A stretch of DNA of 64,000 bases from JALXCH01 sp964495805 (GCA_964495805.1 CAZBWV010000052.1:1-64000), one strand, 5' to 3'; numbered from the stretch's first letter, positions 28,187 to 39,381 are shown. The notes: generated by a model not told the origin, from the letters alone. Numbers and translations are program-made.

Positions 28187-30274
28187 ATGGCTAAGCGGTA
28201 TCCTTTAGAGAAAATACGCAATATTGGCATCATGGCACATATTGATGCCGGTAAAACCACCACCACCGAGCGCATCCTGTTCTATACCGGGAAGCTGCAT
28301 CGGATGGGTGAGGTGCACGAAGGATCCGCTACCATGGACTGGATGGAGCAGGAGAAGGAGAGAGGCATTACCATCACCTCTGCCGCAACCACCTGCATCT
28401 GGAATAATCATCGCATCAACATTATTGACACACCGGGACATGTGGATTTTACCGCCGAAGTGGAACGCTCTCTGCGGGTTCTGGATGGTGCGGTAGCGCT
28501 GTTTTGTGCTGTGGGCGGAGTTGAGCCGCAGTCCGAAACGGTGTGGCGCCAGGCGGATAAATACGGTGTACCCCGTATTGCCTTTGTGAACAAAATGGAT
28601 CGCATCGGAGCGGATTTTTACAACGTGGTGGAAATGATTAAATTGCGGTTAGGTGCCCGACCGGTTCCGGTGCAAATTCCCCTGGGCGAAGGCGACCTGT
28701 TTACCGGACTGGTGGACCTGATTAAAATGAAGGCGGTGATCTACGACGAAACCACCCTGGGTACCAAGTGGATTGAACAGGAAATTCCCAGAGATTTAAC
28801 CGATCGGGTGGAAGAATATCGGAACAATCTGCTGGAGGTCGCTTCGGAATTCGATGACCATCTGATGGAAAAATATCTGGAAAACCAGGAGATTGGCGAA
28901 GATGAGCTGAAAAAAGCCATCCGGAAAGGCACGCTGGCGAACGAGATTGTTCCGGTGCTTCTTGGATCGGCGTTTAAAAATAAGGGAATTCAGCGTTTAC
29001 TGGACGCCATTATCGATTATTTGCCCTCTCCGCTGGATGTCCCGCCGGTTACCGGGATCGATCCCCGTAGCGAAAAACCGGTTACCCGTAAAGTTTCTGA
29101 TGATGAGCCATTCACTGCCCTGGCATTCAAAATTATGACGGACCCCTACGTGGGAAAATTAACCTATTTCCGGGTTTATTCCGGAGTGGCGAAGGCGGGC
29201 TCTTACGTGTACAATGCCAATTCGGGCAAAAAGGAGCGTCTGGGACGCATTCTGTACATGCATGCCAATCATCGGGAAGATGTGCAGGAAGTTTCCAGCG
29301 GCGATATAGCCGCGGCGGTGGGACTCAAGTTTACCCGCACCGGCGACACCCTGTGCGATCCCAAAAAGCCCATCATACTGGAATCCATGAAATTCCCCGA
29401 GCCGGTGATTTCGGTTGCCATTGAACCGAAATCCAAGGCTGACCAGGATAAATTAAACGAAGCACTGGCCAAATTGAGCGACGAGGATCCTACCTTCCGC
29501 GTAGCAACCGACGAGGAAACCGGACAGACGTTGATTAGCGGAATGGGCGAATTGCATCTGGAAATTATCGTGGACCGGTTGCTGCGGGAATTTAAGGTGG
29601 GTGCTCGCGTTGGACGGCCGCAGGTGGCTTACAAGGAAACCATCACCAGACCGGTGAAAACGGAAGGCAAATTCATTCGCCAGTCCGGTGGCAAAGGTCA
29701 GTACGGCCACGTGGTGATTGAAGTGGAGCCCAACGAAAAAGGCGCTGGATTTGAATTCGAAAACAAAATTGTAGGCGGCGTGATTCCCCGGGAATTTATC
29801 CCCGCGGTGAAGTTAGGTGTGGAAGATGCACTGAAAAACGGAGTATTGGCCGGGTATCCGGTGGTGGATGTAAAAGTACGTCTGGTGGATGGTTCGTATC
29901 ACGAAGTGGACAGTAGCGAAATGGCGTTCCGAATTGCCGGTTCCATTGCCACCAAGGATGCGCTGAAAAAAGCCAATCCGATTTTATTGGAACCCATTAT
30001 GGAAGTGGAAGTGGTGGTTCCGGAAGAATATTTGGGCGATGTGATTGGCGATTTGAATTCGCGTCGCGGAAAAGTGGCGGGAATTCTGCCTCGCAAAGAT
30101 GCCCAGGTGGTGGAAGCGTTTGTTCCCTTGAGCGAGATGTTTGGTTACGCAACGGCGCTACGTTCCTTAACTCAGGGCCGGGCTGTGTACACCATGCAGT
30201 TCGACCACTATGATGTGTTACCTGAAAATATTGCCCAACAAATCATTGAAAAAATATCGGGAAGAACTAATTAA
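28187..30274 (+). CDS. fusA: translation elongation factor G
   Basis: 695 residues, the normal length. GTPase motifs: [13 protein letters not shown] (about residues 17-29), [17 protein letters not shown] and NKMDRIGAD. Domain IV translocation loops (GGKGQYGHV) and the domain V end are complete. Translocates tRNA-mRNA; may also recycle ribosomes. It is followed after 12 bases by rpsJ rather than by a second tuf gene. Confidence 0.98.
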   Translation: MAKRYPLEKIRNIGIMAHIDAGKTTTTERILFYTGKLHRMGEVHEGSATMDWMEQEKERGITITSAATTCIWNNHRINIIDTPGHVDFTAEVERSLRVLDGAVALFCAVGGVEPQSETVWRQADKYGVPRIAFVNKMDRIGADFYNVVEMIKLRLGARPVPVQIPLGEGDLFTGLVDLIKMKAVIYDETTLGTKWIEQEIPRDLTDRVEEYRNNLLEVASEFDDHLMEKYLENQEIGEDELKKAIRKGTLANEIVPVLLGSAFKNKGIQRLLDAIIDYLPSPLDVPPVTGIDPRSEKPVTRKVSDDEPFTALAFKIMTDPYVGKLTYFRVYSGVAKAGSYVYNANSGKKERLGRILYMHANHREDVQEVSSGDIAAAVGLKFTRTGDTLCDPKKPIILESMKFPEPVISVAIEPKSKADQDKLNEALAKLSDEDPTFRVATDEETGQTLISGMGELHLEIIVDRLLREFKVGARVGRPQVAYKETITRPVKTEGKFIRQSGGKGQYGHVVIEVEPNEKGAGFEFENKIVGGVIPREFIPAVKLGVEDALKNGVLAGYPVVDVKVRLVDGSYHEVDSSEMAFRIAGSIATKDALKKANPILLEPIMEVEVVVPEEYLGDVIGDLNSRRGKVAGILPRKDAQVVEAFVPLSEMFGYATALRSLTQGRAVYTMQFDHYDVLPENIAQQIIEKISGRTN

Positions 30275-30286
30275 GGGGATTGCAAC

Positions 30287-30595
30287 GTGCCAGGACAAAG
30301 TATTCGCATTAAGCTAAAAGCATACGATTATCATCTGATCGACAAGTCGGCTGAGAAAATTATTACCACGGCCAAAGCAACCGGAGCGCTGATTTCCGGT
30401 CCCATTCCCTTGCCGACCAAACGCAGTGTTTATACCGTACTGCGTTCTCCGCATGTGGACAAAAAATCGCGCGAACAGTTTGAGATGCGCATTCACAAAC
30501 GGTTGATCGATATTCACAACGCCACCAACAAAACCATCGATCAGTTAATGAAGCTGGAATTACCGGCTGGTGTCGATATCGAAATAAAAACGTGA
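30287..30595 (+). CDS. rpsJ: 30S ribosomal protein S10
   Basis: 102 residues from a GTG start (GCAACGTGCCAGG). [20 protein letters not shown] and [20 protein letters not shown] are diagnostic. It opens the S10 operon and is also the NusB/NusG partner (NusE). Only 12 bases separate it from fusA, so there is no separate S10 leader here. Confidence 0.98.
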   Translation: MPGQSIRIKLKAYDYHLIDKSAEKIITTAKATGALISGPIPLPTKRSVYTVLRSPHVDKKSREQFEMRIHKRLIDIHNATNKTIDQLMKLELPAGVDIEIKT

Positions 30596-30630
30596 ATTGG
30601 ATAAAGAATTAATTTTGTTTGGAGAAAGTG

Positions 30631-31251
30631 ATGAGCGGATTGCTGGGTAAAAAAATTGGAATGACACGCATTTTCGACGAAACAGGCAACATGGTGCCGG
30701 TGACGGTCATCCAGGCCGGTCCTTGCTATGTTACCCAGATAAAGACCCGGGAGACCGACGGTTACGAAGCGGTTCAGTTGGGCTTTGGGGAGAAAAAAGA
30801 AAAAAATGTAACCCGACCCATCCTGGGGCATTTAAAGAAGGCGGGCGTACCGCCTGTGCGGAAGCTGAAAGAATTCCCTCCTTTTACCGACCGGGAACTG
30901 AAAGTGGGGGATGTGGTGACGGTGGAAATTTTCAAGCCGGGCGATACGGTGAAAGTGAGCGGAAATAGCAAGGGACGCGGATTTGCCGGTGTGGTGAAAC
31001 GCCACGGATTCGGCGGCGGTCCCAAATCGCACGGGCAGTCCGACCGTTTGCGTGCCCCCGGATCGCTGGGACAAAGCTCCTATCCTTCCCGGGTGTTTAA
31101 GGGACTGAAAATGGCCGGACGAATGGGAAATCGACGTGTTTCGGTGAAGGGTCTGAAAGTGGTTAAAGTGGATGTGGAAAAGAATCTGCTATTCGTAAAG
31201 GGAGCCGTACCCGGTGCACGCAATAATTTCGTGGAAATTTACAAAGCGTAA
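30631..31251 (+). CDS. rplC: 50S ribosomal protein L3
   Basis: 206 residues from ATG 30631; an in-frame TTG at 30619 precedes the GGAGAAAG ribosome-binding site and is not used. [21 protein letters not shown] and [13 protein letters not shown] are the rRNA-binding loop signatures near the peptidyl-transferase centre. Confidence 0.97.
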   Translation: MSGLLGKKIGMTRIFDETGNMVPVTVIQAGPCYVTQIKTRETDGYEAVQLGFGEKKEKNVTRPILGHLKKAGVPPVRKLKEFPPFTDRELKVGDVVTVEIFKPGDTVKVSGNSKGRGFAGVVKRHGFGGGPKSHGQSDRLRAPGSLGQSSYPSRVFKGLKMAGRMGNRRVSVKGLKVVKVDVEKNLLFVKGAVPGARNNFVEIYKA

Positions 31252-31278
31252 TGTTGAGAATAAGAACAGGAATGCACG

Positions 31279-31908
31279 ATGGAACTGAACGTTTATAAAA
31301 TCGATGGAACCAAGACGGACGAGAAGGTGACACTGAATCCGGCGGTATTCGAGATTGAGCCCAATGAGCATGTGGTTTATCTGGCAGTGAAGGCGTACCT
31401 GGCCAATCAGCGTCAGGGGACGCATTCCACCAAGAACCGGGCGGCTGTGTCCGGTGGGGGTCGGAAACCGTTCCGTCAGAAGGGAACCGGTCGGGCACGC
31501 CAGGGAACCATCCGTGCACCGCATATGGTGGGCGGCGGTGTGGCTCACGGACCGCATCCCAGAGACTATCGCCAGAAACTGCCCAAAAAAGTAGTGCGTC
31601 TGGCTCGTCGTTCGGTGCTTTCGGACAAGGCTCGTAACGAACAAATTCTGGTGGTGGAAGATTTTACCTTCGAAGAACCCAAAACCCGTCGGGTCGCCGA
31701 AATCCTGAATAACTTAAATCTGGATACAACCAAAGTGCTTTTCGTAACCCGGGATGTCGATTCCAATCTGGTGCTGTCGGCACGGAATATTCCTTATACC
31801 AAAGTCATTAAAGCACCGGAATTTTCCGTGTACGATCTGCTGAATGCCCGGTATGTTGTATTTCAGAAAAGTGCGATTGACGTTGTAAATGAGGTGTTAG
31901 CCCAATGA
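31279..31908 (+). CDS. rplD: 50S ribosomal protein L4
   Basis: 209 residues. The exit-tunnel loop is recognisable (GTHSTKNRAAVSGGGRKPF, KGTGRARQGTIRAP). It ends in a four-base ATGA overlap with rplW, implying translational coupling. Confidence 0.98.
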   Translation: MELNVYKIDGTKTDEKVTLNPAVFEIEPNEHVVYLAVKAYLANQRQGTHSTKNRAAVSGGGRKPFRQKGTGRARQGTIRAPHMVGGGVAHGPHPRDYRQKLPKKVVRLARRSVLSDKARNEQILVVEDFTFEEPKTRRVAEILNNLNLDTTKVLFVTRDVDSNLVLSARNIPYTKVIKAPEFSVYDLLNARYVVFQKSAIDVVNEVLAQ

Positions 31909-32207
31909 GAGATCCCAGAGAAATTATTATTCAGCCGGTATTAACCGAAAAAGCCATGCGTCTGACCGAAGAGCACAATGAGTATGTGTTTAAAGTAGCT
32001 CCGGATGCGAACAAGATTGAGATCAAATATGCGGTGGAAAAGCGGTTTGATGTAACGGTGAAAAAGGTACGCACCATCAACGTAAAACCGAAACCGCGTC
32101 AACGTTTCACCCGCACCGGCCGGGTGTCCGGTTACACGCCACAGTGGAAAAAAGCCATTGTGACTCTTAAGGAAGGCGATAAATTAGATTTTCTGGAAAA
32201 CGTATAA
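31905..32207 (+). CDS. rplW: 50S ribosomal protein L23
   Basis: 100 residues. It starts within the rplD stop (ATGA). IIIQPVLTEKAMRL and YVFKVAPDANKIEIK are typical. L23 sits at the tunnel exit and docks SRP, trigger factor and SecY. Confidence 0.98.
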   Translation: MRDPREIIIQPVLTEKAMRLTEEHNEYVFKVAPDANKIEIKYAVEKRFDVTVKKVRTINVKPKPRQRFTRTGRVSGYTPQWKKAIVTLKEGDKLDFLENV

Positions 32208-32228
32208 GGATAGTGTTGGAGACTCGGT

Positions 32229-33056
32229 ATGGGACTGAAAAAATATAAACCGATTACACCGGGGTTGCGCTTTCGGGTGGATGTAACCTTCGACGACATC
32301 ACCAAAACCACGCCGGAACGTTCCCTGATTGAAGCAAAGAAGCGCACCGGCGGGCGAAACAACATGGGGCGGGTCACCGCCTGGCAACGCGGTGGCGGAC
32401 ACAAGCGGTATTACCGAATTATTGATTTCAAGCGGGATAAGCACGGAATTCCCGCCACGGTTAAAGCCATTGAATACGATCCTAACCGTACTGCCCGCAT
32501 TGCCCTGTTAGCCTATGCCGATGGCGAAAAACGTTACATTCTTGCTCCCAATGGGCTGAAGGTGGGCGATCAGGTTATGTCCGGTGAGGATGCCCCCATT
32601 CGCGTGGGCAATGCCCTGCCGCTGGAAAAAATTCCGCTGGGAATGGCGGTCCACAATGTGGAATTGGTTCCGGGCAAAGGTGGCCAGGTGGCGCGCAGTG
32701 CCGGAAACGCTGCCCAGTTGATGGCAAAGGAAGGCAAATATGCTCTGTTGAAGATGCCCTCCGGCGAAATTCGTCGCTTTCGGCTGGAATGCTATGCCAC
32801 CATCGGGCAGGTCGGAAATCTGGAGCATAGCAACGTGTCGTTAGGCAAGGCAGGCCGTTCGCGCTGGCTGGGGCGGCGCCCCCATGTGCGCGGTGTGGCT
32901 ATGAACCCCATCGACCATCCCATGGGGGGTGGCGAAGGGAAAAGCTCTGGCGGACGTCATCCCTGTTCCCCCTGGGGACAGTTGTCCAAAGGTCTGAAAA
33001 CCCGTAAGAAACATAAAAAATCGGATGCACTGATAGTTAAACGTCGTAATCAATAG
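32229..33056 (+). CDS. rplB: 50S ribosomal protein L2
   Basis: 275 residues. It has the SH3-like core and the C-terminal signature [17 protein letters not shown], whose conserved His is needed near the peptidyl-transferase centre, and a basic tail ([17 protein letters not shown]). Confidence 0.98.
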   Translation: MGLKKYKPITPGLRFRVDVTFDDITKTTPERSLIEAKKRTGGRNNMGRVTAWQRGGGHKRYYRIIDFKRDKHGIPATVKAIEYDPNRTARIALLAYADGEKRYILAPNGLKVGDQVMSGEDAPIRVGNALPLEKIPLGMAVHNVELVPGKGGQVARSAGNAAQLMAKEGKYALLKMPSGEIRRFRLECYATIGQVGNLEHSNVSLGKAGRSRWLGRRPHVRGVAMNPIDHPMGGGEGKSSGGRHPCSPWGQLSKGLKTRKKHKKSDALIVKRRNQ

Positions 33057-33067
33057 GAGCGATTCGT

Positions 33068-33358
33068 ATGGCGAGGTCCTTAAAAAAAGGTCCGTATATC
33101 GATCAGAAGCTGTTCAAAAAAATTCAGCAGCTGAACGAGAGTGGTCAGAAGAAGGTCATCAAGACATGGGCGCGGCGTTCCACCATTCCGCCGGAATTTG
33201 TGGGGCATACCATCGCCGTGCACAACGGAATCAAGTTTATTCCGGTGTACATTACCGAGAACATGGTGGGACATAAGTTGGGCGAATTTGCCCTGACCCG
33301 TACGTTCCGCGGCCATGCGGGAAGCAAATCGGAAAGATCTTCGAGAGTCAAAAGATAA
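33068..33358 (+). CDS. rpsS: 30S ribosomal protein S19
   Basis: 96 residues. [33 protein letters not shown] and the [18 protein letters not shown] signature are complete. Spacing to rplB is 11 bases. Confidence 0.98.
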   Translation: MARSLKKGPYIDQKLFKKIQQLNESGQKKVIKTWARRSTIPPEFVGHTIAVHNGIKFIPVYITENMVGHKLGEFALTRTFRGHAGSKSERSSRVKR

Positions 33359-33374
33359 ATAGACGAGGCGATTC

Positions 33375-33722
33375 ATGGAAGCAAGAGCAGTAGCAAAATA
33401 CATGAGAACGTCCCCGACCAAAATGCGTCGTGTGGTAGAGCTAATTAAGGGGAAGAATGTGGAAGAGGCGCTGAATATTCTACACTTCTCGCCCAAGCGC
33501 AGCGCAAAGTTTATCGAAAAGACGTTGCGTTCGGCGGTAGCAAACTTCTTCGAAGTGTACGAGGGGAAAAAGCTTACTGTTAAGGACCTGTACATCAAGA
33601 AAATTGCCGTGGATGGTGGCCCCATACTGCGTCGGTTCCGACCCATGTCCATGGGCCGGGTGGGGCGAATTCGTCGGCGGACCAGTCATTTAACCATAGT
33701 TATTGAGAACAAAGAAAATTAA
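33375..33722 (+). CDS. rplV: 50S ribosomal protein L22
   Basis: 115 residues. It begins MEARAVAKYMRTSPTKMRRV; the beta-hairpin that lines the exit tunnel (RFRPMSMGRVGRIRRRTSH) is near the C-terminus and has no insertion. Confidence 0.98.
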   Translation: MEARAVAKYMRTSPTKMRRVVELIKGKNVEEALNILHFSPKRSAKFIEKTLRSAVANFFEVYEGKKLTVKDLYIKKIAVDGGPILRRFRPMSMGRVGRIRRRTSHLTIVIENKEN

Positions 33723-33740
33723 CAACGTGGAGGATTTACT

Positions 33741-34370
33741 TTGGGTCAGAAGACAAATCCCATCGGTTTTCGGCTCAGCGTGCGACGGAATTGGCACTCG
33801 CAGTGGTTTAACGAAAAGAACTTCGGCGAAACTCTGAACGAAGATCTGCTGATTCGGCGCTATATTCGCAAACGGATGCCGGACGGAGCGATTTCCCGAA
33901 TTAAAATTGAACGCAATCCCAAGAAGGTGTTGCTGGAAATCAACACGGCACGTCCCGGCGTGGTGATTGGCAAAAAAGGCGCCGAAGTGGATAAGCTGAA
34001 GGAAGAGTTAAAAAAACTGATTAATAAGGATGTTCAGATAAATATCAAAGAGATTAAGCATCCGGAGCTGGATGCTTTTCTGGTGGCCAACAACATTGCC
34101 CGTCAGCTGGAGGGAAAAGTTTCGTTCCGTCGGGCGATGAAACGCGCCATCACCTCTGCCATGCGATTGGGTGCCGAAGGGATCAAGATTTCCTGTGCCG
34201 GTCGGTTGGGAGGCGCCGAAATGGCTCGCACCGAGAGTTACAAAGATGGCCGGATTCCTTTGCACACCCTGCGTTCTGATATCGATTACGCCATGGCCAC
34301 GGCGGTGACCACTTACGGAACCATCGGGGTGAAGGTGTGGATTTGTCACGGCACCATGTTGGAAAAATAA
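33741..34370 (+). CDS. rpsC: 30S ribosomal protein S3
   Basis: 209 residues from TTG 33741, with GTGGAGG ten bases upstream. [13 protein letters not shown] starts the protein; the KH-domain GxxG loop is [13 protein letters not shown]; the C-terminal [12 protein letters not shown] signature is present. It lacks the long C-terminal extension found in enterics. Confidence 0.97.
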   Translation: MGQKTNPIGFRLSVRRNWHSQWFNEKNFGETLNEDLLIRRYIRKRMPDGAISRIKIERNPKKVLLEINTARPGVVIGKKGAEVDKLKEELKKLINKDVQINIKEIKHPELDAFLVANNIARQLEGKVSFRRAMKRAITSAMRLGAEGIKISCAGRLGGAEMARTESYKDGRIPLHTLRSDIDYAMATAVTTYGTIGVKVWICHGTMLEK

Positions 34371-34391
34371 ACCTTTAGGGGAGACAGAACT

Positions 34392-34811
34392 ATGTTAATG
34401 CCGAAACGGGTGAAATACCGCAAACAGCAGCGTGGACGGATGCGCGGCAAAGCCCAGCGTGGAAATACAATCGCTTTCGGACAGTACGGTCTGAAGGCTC
34501 TGGAGGCTCACTGGATTACCAGTCGGCAAATTGAAGCGGCACGTGTGGCCATGACCCGTCACATCAAGCGCGGTGGAAAGGTCTGGATTCGCATCTTTCC
34601 GGATAAACCGGTCACCAAAAAGCCAGCCGAAACTCGTATGGGTAAAGGAAAAGGTTCGCCGGAATACTGGGTAGCGGTGGTCAAACCGGGGCGTATCATG
34701 TTCGAAATTGCCGGTGTACCCGAAGAGCTGGCCAAAGAAGCCATGCGTCTGGCTGCTCATAAACTGCCCATTAAAACCAAGTTTGTGTCACGAGAAGAAC
34801 CAGGAGAATAA
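34392..34811 (+). CDS. rplP: 50S ribosomal protein L16
   Basis: 139 residues. [19 protein letters not shown] and the [19 protein letters not shown] signature identify it. It organises the A-site tRNA elbow and completes 50S assembly. Confidence 0.98.
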   Translation: MLMPKRVKYRKQQRGRMRGKAQRGNTIAFGQYGLKALEAHWITSRQIEAARVAMTRHIKRGGKVWIRIFPDKPVTKKPAETRMGKGKGSPEYWVAVVKPGRIMFEIAGVPEELAKEAMRLAAHKLPIKTKFVSREEPGE

Positions 34812-34816
34812 GGGCC

Positions 34817-35044
34817 ATGAAAGCTCAAGAACTTAGAGAAATGACCATTGAGGAACTGAAAGCTCAGTTAGAAGATTTGCTGGACGAGCTGGCCAATTTG
34901 CGGATTCAGAGCGCCACGCATCAGCTGGCGAATCCCAGTCGGATTCGAATTGTAAAGCGCGACATTGCCCGCATCAAAACCATCTTGCGGGAATATGAAC
35001 TGGGAATTTCGGAACCTAAAACTACATCTACAACCAAAGCATAG
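34817..35044 (+). CDS. rpmC: 50S ribosomal protein L29
   Basis: 75 residues. Two-helix protein near the exit tunnel: MKAQELREMTIEELKAQLED...NPSRIRIVKRDIARIKTILRE. A short Thr-rich tail (TTSTTKA) ends it. It starts five bases after rplP. Confidence 0.97.
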   Translation: MKAQELREMTIEELKAQLEDLLDELANLRIQSATHQLANPSRIRIVKRDIARIKTILREYELGISEPKTTSTTKA

Positions 35045-35057
35045 GTGATGCTGAGTT

Positions 35058-35312
35058 ATGGAAAGAGGAAATCGTAAAACAAGAGTCGGGGTGGTGGTAA
35101 GCAACAAGATGGACAAGACGGTGGTTGTTGCGGTGGAACGGTCGGTCAAGCACCCTGTGTATAAAAAATTCATTAAACGCACCACCAAGTTTAAAGCGCA
35201 CGACGAGAAGAACGAGTGTCAGGTAGGCGATACGGTCAGGATTATGGAGACGCGTCCGTTGAGCCGCACCAAGCGCTGGCGTGTGGTGGAAATTCTTGAA
35301 AAGGTTAAATAA
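35058..35312 (+). CDS. rpsQ: 30S ribosomal protein S17
   Basis: 84 residues of an OB-fold rRNA-binding protein; [18 protein letters not shown] and [21 protein letters not shown] match the family. Confidence 0.98.
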   Translation: MERGNRKTRVGVVVSNKMDKTVVVAVERSVKHPVYKKFIKRTTKFKAHDEKNECQVGDTVRIMETRPLSRTKRWRVVEILEKVK

Positions 35313-35335
35313 TTTAAATTGCTGGAGTTGTCGCT

Positions 35336-35704
35336 ATGATACAGGAATATACCCGATTAAATGTTGCGGACAATTCTGGAGCCAAGAAGGTGATGTGCAT
35401 TCGGATTCTGGGCGGTACGCGAAAAAAATATGCCTCCGTCGGCGATATTATTGTGGTGAGTGTGAAGAGTGCAATTCCCAATGCTCCGGTCAAAAAAGGG
35501 CAGGTCTCCCGTGCGGTTGTGGTTCGCACCAAAAAAGAGATTCGTCGGCCCGATGGAACCTACATCCGATTCGACGAAAACGCAGCCGTGTTGCTGGACA
35601 ATCAGGGCGAACCGCGGGGAACCCGTATCTTTGGACCGGTGGCCCGGGAACTGCGTGATAAAGAGTTCATGAAAATTGTATCTTTGGCACCTGAAGTTCT
35701 TTAA
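35336..35704 (+). CDS. rplN: 50S ribosomal protein L14
   Basis: 122 residues, exact family length. [19 protein letters not shown] and the [18 protein letters not shown] signature are present. It lies at the subunit interface near L3 and L19. Confidence 0.98.
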   Translation: MIQEYTRLNVADNSGAKKVMCIRILGGTRKKYASVGDIIVVSVKSAIPNAPVKKGQVSRAVVVRTKKEIRRPDGTYIRFDENAAVLLDNQGEPRGTRIFGPVARELRDKEFMKIVSLAPEVL

Positions 35705-35720
35705 ATAAGGATTGAGAACG

Positions 35721-36038
35721 ATGAGAAAAGTAGTGAAAGACGATACGGTTCTGGTGATTAGTGGGGTTTATCGCGGGAAAACCGGCAAAGTGCTGAAAGT
35801 TTTCCCCAAAACCAATCGCATCATTGTGGAAGGGGTGAACCTGATTAAGCGTCATACCCGCCCCACGCAGCAGTTGCCGCAGGGTGGAATTGTGGAAAAG
35901 GAAGCACCCATTCACATCTCCAATGTGAAGGTGGTGTGCCCCAAGTGCGGCCGACCCACCCGGGTGGGTATCCGGATTCTGGAAGATAAATCGAAGGTAC
36001 GTTACTGTAAACATCCCGATTGTGGTGAGATTATCTAA
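35721..36038 (+). CDS. rplX: 50S ribosomal protein L24
   Basis: 105 residues from ATG 35721; the in-frame TTG at 35712 lies inside the AAGGATTGAG ribosome-binding region. The KOW motif is [17 protein letters not shown]. The C-terminal part keeps four cysteines (CPKCGRP...YCKHPDCG) that could bind zinc, a feature lost in many L24 proteins. Confidence 0.97.
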   Translation: MRKVVKDDTVLVISGVYRGKTGKVLKVFPKTNRIIVEGVNLIKRHTRPTQQLPQGGIVEKEAPIHISNVKVVCPKCGRPTRVGIRILEDKSKVRYCKHPDCGEII

Positions 36039-36058
36039 ACGAAATGAAGGAAGTTAGA

Positions 36059-36610
36059 ATGGAAAACTATACACCCAGACTGAAGCAAAAATATTTTGAA
36101 GAGATTGTCCCGGCCCTGATGAAACGTTTTGGGTACAAGAACGTGATGCAGGTTCCGCGTCTGGTTAAAATTTCCTTGAATATGGGTGTGGGCGAAGCGA
36201 TCCAGGATCCCAAGGTGCTGGAACATGCCATGGACGATCTGGCCACCATTTCCGGTCAGCATCCTGCCATTACCCGCGCCAAGAAGTCCATCTCCAATTT
36301 TAAATTGCGTGCGGGGATGAAAGTTGGCTGCCGGGTAACCATCCGTGGCGATCGGATGTACGAATTTCTGGATCGGTTCATCAACGTTGCGGTGCCGCGA
36401 ATTCGCGACTTCCGCGGTTTGTCCGATAAGTCCTTCGACGGACGCGGAAATTACTCGGTGGGTGTACGGGAACAAATTATCTTCCCGGAAATTAATGTGG
36501 ATAAAATTGATAAAATTCGTGGCCTGGACATTACCTTTGTCACCAACGCCGAGAGTGACGAGGAAGCGTACGAATTGTTAAAAGCATTTGGAATGCCATT
36601 TAAAAAATAA
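36059..36610 (+). CDS. rplE: 50S ribosomal protein L5
   Basis: 183 residues from ATG 36059 with AAGGAAG upstream; ATG 36044 would add MKEVR and lacks a clear site. [32 protein letters not shown] and [14 protein letters not shown] are conserved. L5 binds 5S rRNA. Confidence 0.97.
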   Translation: MENYTPRLKQKYFEEIVPALMKRFGYKNVMQVPRLVKISLNMGVGEAIQDPKVLEHAMDDLATISGQHPAITRAKKSISNFKLRAGMKVGCRVTIRGDRMYEFLDRFINVAVPRIRDFRGLSDKSFDGRGNYSVGVREQIIFPEINVDKIDKIRGLDITFVTNAESDEEAYELLKAFGMPFKK

Positions 36611-36625
36611 AAGAGGAGACGTGCT

Positions 36626-36811
36626 TTGGCTAAGAAGTCGATGATTGCAAAGGCCAAAAAGAAACCCAAATTTAAAGTTCGCCAATACAACCGCTGCCAG
36701 CGTTGCGGACGGCCGCGGGCTTACTATCGGAAGTTCGGTCTTTGCCGGATTTGCTTTCGGGAATTGGCCAATAAAGGTGAAATTCCAGGTGTGTTTAAGG
36801 CCAGTTGGTAA
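36626..36811 (+). CDS. rpsN: 30S ribosomal protein S14 type Z
   Basis: 61 residues from a TTG start behind AGGAG. The two CXXC pairs (CQRCGRP and CRICF) mark the short zinc-binding form. Confidence 0.97.
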   Translation: MAKKSMIAKAKKKPKFKVRQYNRCQRCGRPRAYYRKFGLCRICFRELANKGEIPGVFKASW

Positions 36812-36832
36812 TTAGCGAGGAGAAGAGAAAAC

Positions 36833-37231
36833 ATGAGCATGACAGATCCCATTGCAGATTTTCTGACGCGCATACGGAATGCCATCCATGCCGGCCATCG
36901 GCGGGTTGATATTCCCGCATCCAATCTGAAGAAAAAAATGGCTCAGATTCTGTACGAGCAAAAGTTTATTCGCAATTATATCATTATTGAAGATGGCAAG
37001 CAGGGAATCATTCGCATTTTTCTGAAATACGATCAGGATGGCAATTCCGTCATTCATGAACTGCAGCGTGTGAGCAAACCCGGTCGCCGCCAATACGTGG
37101 ATGTGAATCATTTACCCCGGGTAAAGAACAATATGGGGATTGCCATCATCAGCACCTCCAGAGGCGTGATGACCGAACGGCAGGCCAAGCGGGAAAATGT
37201 TGGCGGCGAAGTGCTTTGCTACGTCTGGTAA
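36833..37231 (+). CDS. rpsH: 30S ribosomal protein S8
   Basis: 132 residues. MSMTDPIADFLTRIRNA start and the ISTSRGVMTERQAKREN signature near the C-terminus. A second ATG two codons in is also possible. S8 binds helix 21 of 16S rRNA and is the spc autoregulator in E. coli. Confidence 0.98.
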   Translation: MSMTDPIADFLTRIRNAIHAGHRRVDIPASNLKKKMAQILYEQKFIRNYIIIEDGKQGIIRIFLKYDQDGNSVIHELQRVSKPGRRQYVDVNHLPRVKNNMGIAIISTSRGVMTERQAKRENVGGEVLCYVW

Positions 37232-37255
37232 CAATAAAAGAAAAGGAGTACGAAG

Positions 37256-37792
37256 GTGTCTCGAATTGGACGGTTACCTATTCCTGTTCCGGGAAACGTT
37301 GAAATAAAGATTGAAAAGGGGATGATCTGGGTGAAAGGCCCCAAGGGCGAACTGAGTGCACCCATCAGCGAAGAGATGGTGGTGGAGCAGCAGGAAGGCC
37401 AGTTGCTTGTCAAGCGGCCCAGCGATTCGATCAAGCATCGCGCGCTGCATGGCCTGACCCGTTCCATCATTAACAACCTGGTGCAGGGCGTCACCCAGGG
37501 TTTCACCAAATCGCTGGAAATCATCGGTGTGGGGTACAAAGCGGAAAAGCGGGGCAGCGGTGTGGTGTTCAATCTGGGCTATTCCCACCCCATTTATTTT
37601 GTGCCACCCCGGGGAATTACCGTGGATGTACCCGCTCCCACCAAAGTGGTGGTTTCCGGCATCGATAAGGTGCTGGTGGGACAGGTGGCGGCGAAGATTC
37701 GCTCTTTCCGTCCGCCGGAACCCTACAAAGGCAAGGGAATTCGGTACGAAGGCGAAGAGGTGAGAAGGAAAGCTGGTAAAACAGCAGGCTAA
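37256..37792 (+). CDS. rplF: 50S ribosomal protein L6
   Basis: 178 residues from a GTG start. SRIGRLPIPVPGNVEI and the C-terminal PEPYKGKGIRYEGEEVRRKAGK signature (positions 156-176) identify it. It sits near the GTPase-associated centre. Confidence 0.97.
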   Translation: MSRIGRLPIPVPGNVEIKIEKGMIWVKGPKGELSAPISEEMVVEQQEGQLLVKRPSDSIKHRALHGLTRSIINNLVQGVTQGFTKSLEIIGVGYKAEKRGSGVVFNLGYSHPIYFVPPRGITVDVPAPTKVVVSGIDKVLVGQVAAKIRSFRPPEPYKGKGIRYEGEEVRRKAGKTAG

Positions 37793-37818
37793 CATTTAAT
37801 CAGGAGATTGATGGCGTT

Positions 37819-38166
37819 ATGAAAGCAGTGAACAGGCGACTTCGTCGAAAAAAGAAAATTGTTGGGTCCAGCGAACGACCCCGTCTGGTGGTGTTCCGCA
37901 GTTTGCGTTACATCTATGGTCAGATTGTGGACGACGAGCAGCGCAAAACCATTACCGGCGCCTCCAGTCTGACCCGTGAAATACGCGAGGAGCTGAAGAA
38001 AGCCAAAACCAAAACGGAACAAAGCCGGATTGTGGGCAAATATCTGGCCCAGAAAGCGAAAGAGAAAAATATTACCAAAGTCGTATTCGACCGGAACGGC
38101 TACGCCTATCACGGTCGGGTAAAAGCCTTTGCCGAAGGTGCGCGCGAAGGCGGGTTGGAATTTTAA
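37819..38166 (+). CDS. rplR: 50S ribosomal protein L18
   Basis: 115 residues. RPRLVVFRSLRYIYGQIVDD and the VVFDRNGYAYHGRVKAFAEGAREGGL end (from about residue 90) are typical. 5S rRNA-binding protein partner of L5. Confidence 0.98.
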   Translation: MKAVNRRLRRKKKIVGSSERPRLVVFRSLRYIYGQIVDDEQRKTITGASSLTREIREELKKAKTKTEQSRIVGKYLAQKAKEKNITKVVFDRNGYAYHGRVKAFAEGAREGGLEF

Positions 38167-38191
38167 TCAATAAAACAGAAGAGGAGTGGTT

Positions 38192-38698
38192 GTGGCCGAA
38201 CGTATTAATCCACATGAATTAGACCTGAAAGAAAAGGTAGTTTATATCAACCGTGTGGCCAAAGTCGTCAAGGGCGGACGCCGCTTCAGTTTTAGCGCCA
38301 TTGTGGTGGTCGGCGATGGAAACGGACATGTTGGTGTGGGACTGGGCAAGGCGAACGAAGTGGTGAATGCCATTGCCAAAGCAACGGAAAAGGCTAAAAA
38401 AGAAATCGTGCGCATCAATCTGGTGGGAAATACCATTCCGTACACGGTAATTGGTAAGTATGGCGCTGGCAAAGTTCTGTTAAAACCGGCCAGTCCCGGT
38501 ACCGGTATCATTGCCGGTGGACCCATCCGTGCCATTTGCGAGGCGGTGGGAATTAAGGACATCCTGACCAAAGCATTGGGGTCTTCGAATCCGCACAACA
38601 TCGTTAAAGCAACTATGAAGGCGTTACAATCCATGGAAGATCCCATGACCATTGCGCGCAAACGCGGGATGACTTTGGCGGAATTGTTTAGAGGATAA
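38192..38698 (+). CDS. rpsE: 30S ribosomal protein S5
   Basis: 168 residues from GTG 38192, which has GAGGAG five bases upstream; the GTG at 38186 overlaps that site. The dsRNA-binding-like domain ([21 protein letters not shown]) and the [12 protein letters not shown] region are conserved. Involved in mRNA entry and decoding accuracy. Confidence 0.97.
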   Translation: MAERINPHELDLKEKVVYINRVAKVVKGGRRFSFSAIVVVGDGNGHVGVGLGKANEVVNAIAKATEKAKKEIVRINLVGNTIPYTVIGKYGAGKVLLKPASPGTGIIAGGPIRAICEAVGIKDILTKALGSSNPHNIVKATMKALQSMEDPMTIARKRGMTLAELFRG

Positions 38699-38725
38699 AC
38701 GACTAAATTGAATGGGTAGTGGAAC

Positions 38726-38923
38726 ATGGCGAAGAAAAAACAACAACGGATAAAAGTGACCCAGATTCGCAGCAGCATCGGGCGCAAACCCGATCAGCGG
38801 AAGACGTTAATTGCACTGGGATTGGGACGCATCGGTAAAACGCGTGAATTTACCGATACGCCTCAGATTCGGGGAATGATTGATAAGGTGAAGCACTTAG
38901 TCTCCTGGGAAGAAGTGAAATAA
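38726..38923 (+). CDS. rpmD: 50S ribosomal protein L30
   Basis: 65 residues. [19 protein letters not shown] and the closing [10 protein letters not shown] fit the short bacterial form. It is present between rpsE and rplO as usual. Confidence 0.97.
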   Translation: MAKKKQQRIKVTQIRSSIGRKPDQRKTLIALGLGRIGKTREFTDTPQIRGMIDKVKHLVSWEEVK

Positions 38924-38940
38924 AATAATCGAGGTCAACA

Positions 38941-39381
38941 ATGGATTTAGGAAATTTGAAAAAAGTCCCTGGTTCTACCCATAAAACCAAACGAATCGGA
39001 CGCGGAGAAGGGTCTGGTTGGGGCGTGACCGCCGGTCGTGGAAATAAAGGACAGCTCTCTCGTTCCGGTGCGAAACATCGTGCCTGGTTCGAAGGCGGAC
39101 AGATGCCTCTGCAACGCCGTCTTCCCAAGTTTGGATTCTACCATTATCGAAAGGTTCAGTATCAGATTGTGAACGTTGGCGACTTAAATCGCATCGAAGG
39201 AGTGGAGGAGATCACTCCGGAAGTGCTGAAAGAAGCCGGATTAATCAAATATGTCAACCGTCCGGTCAAGTTGTTGGGCGATGGTAAACTGGAGAAAAAA
39301 TTTAGCGTGAAGGTTCATGCCGCAAGTAAATCTGCACAGGAACAGATTGAAAAGTTAGGAGGCACAGTTACGCTGTTATGA
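38941..39381 (+). CDS. rplO: 50S ribosomal protein L15
   Basis: 146 residues. The Gly/Arg-rich N-terminal extension (RIGRGEGSGWGVTAGRGNKG, then FEGGQMPLQRRLPKFGF) penetrates 23S rRNA. Its TGA overlaps the secY ATG by four bases. Confidence 0.97.
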   Translation: MDLGNLKKVPGSTHKTKRIGRGEGSGWGVTAGRGNKGQLSRSGAKHRAWFEGGQMPLQRRLPKFGFYHYRKVQYQIVNVGDLNRIEGVEEITPEVLKEAGLIKYVNRPVKLLGDGKLEKKFSVKVHAASKSAQEQIEKLGGTVTLL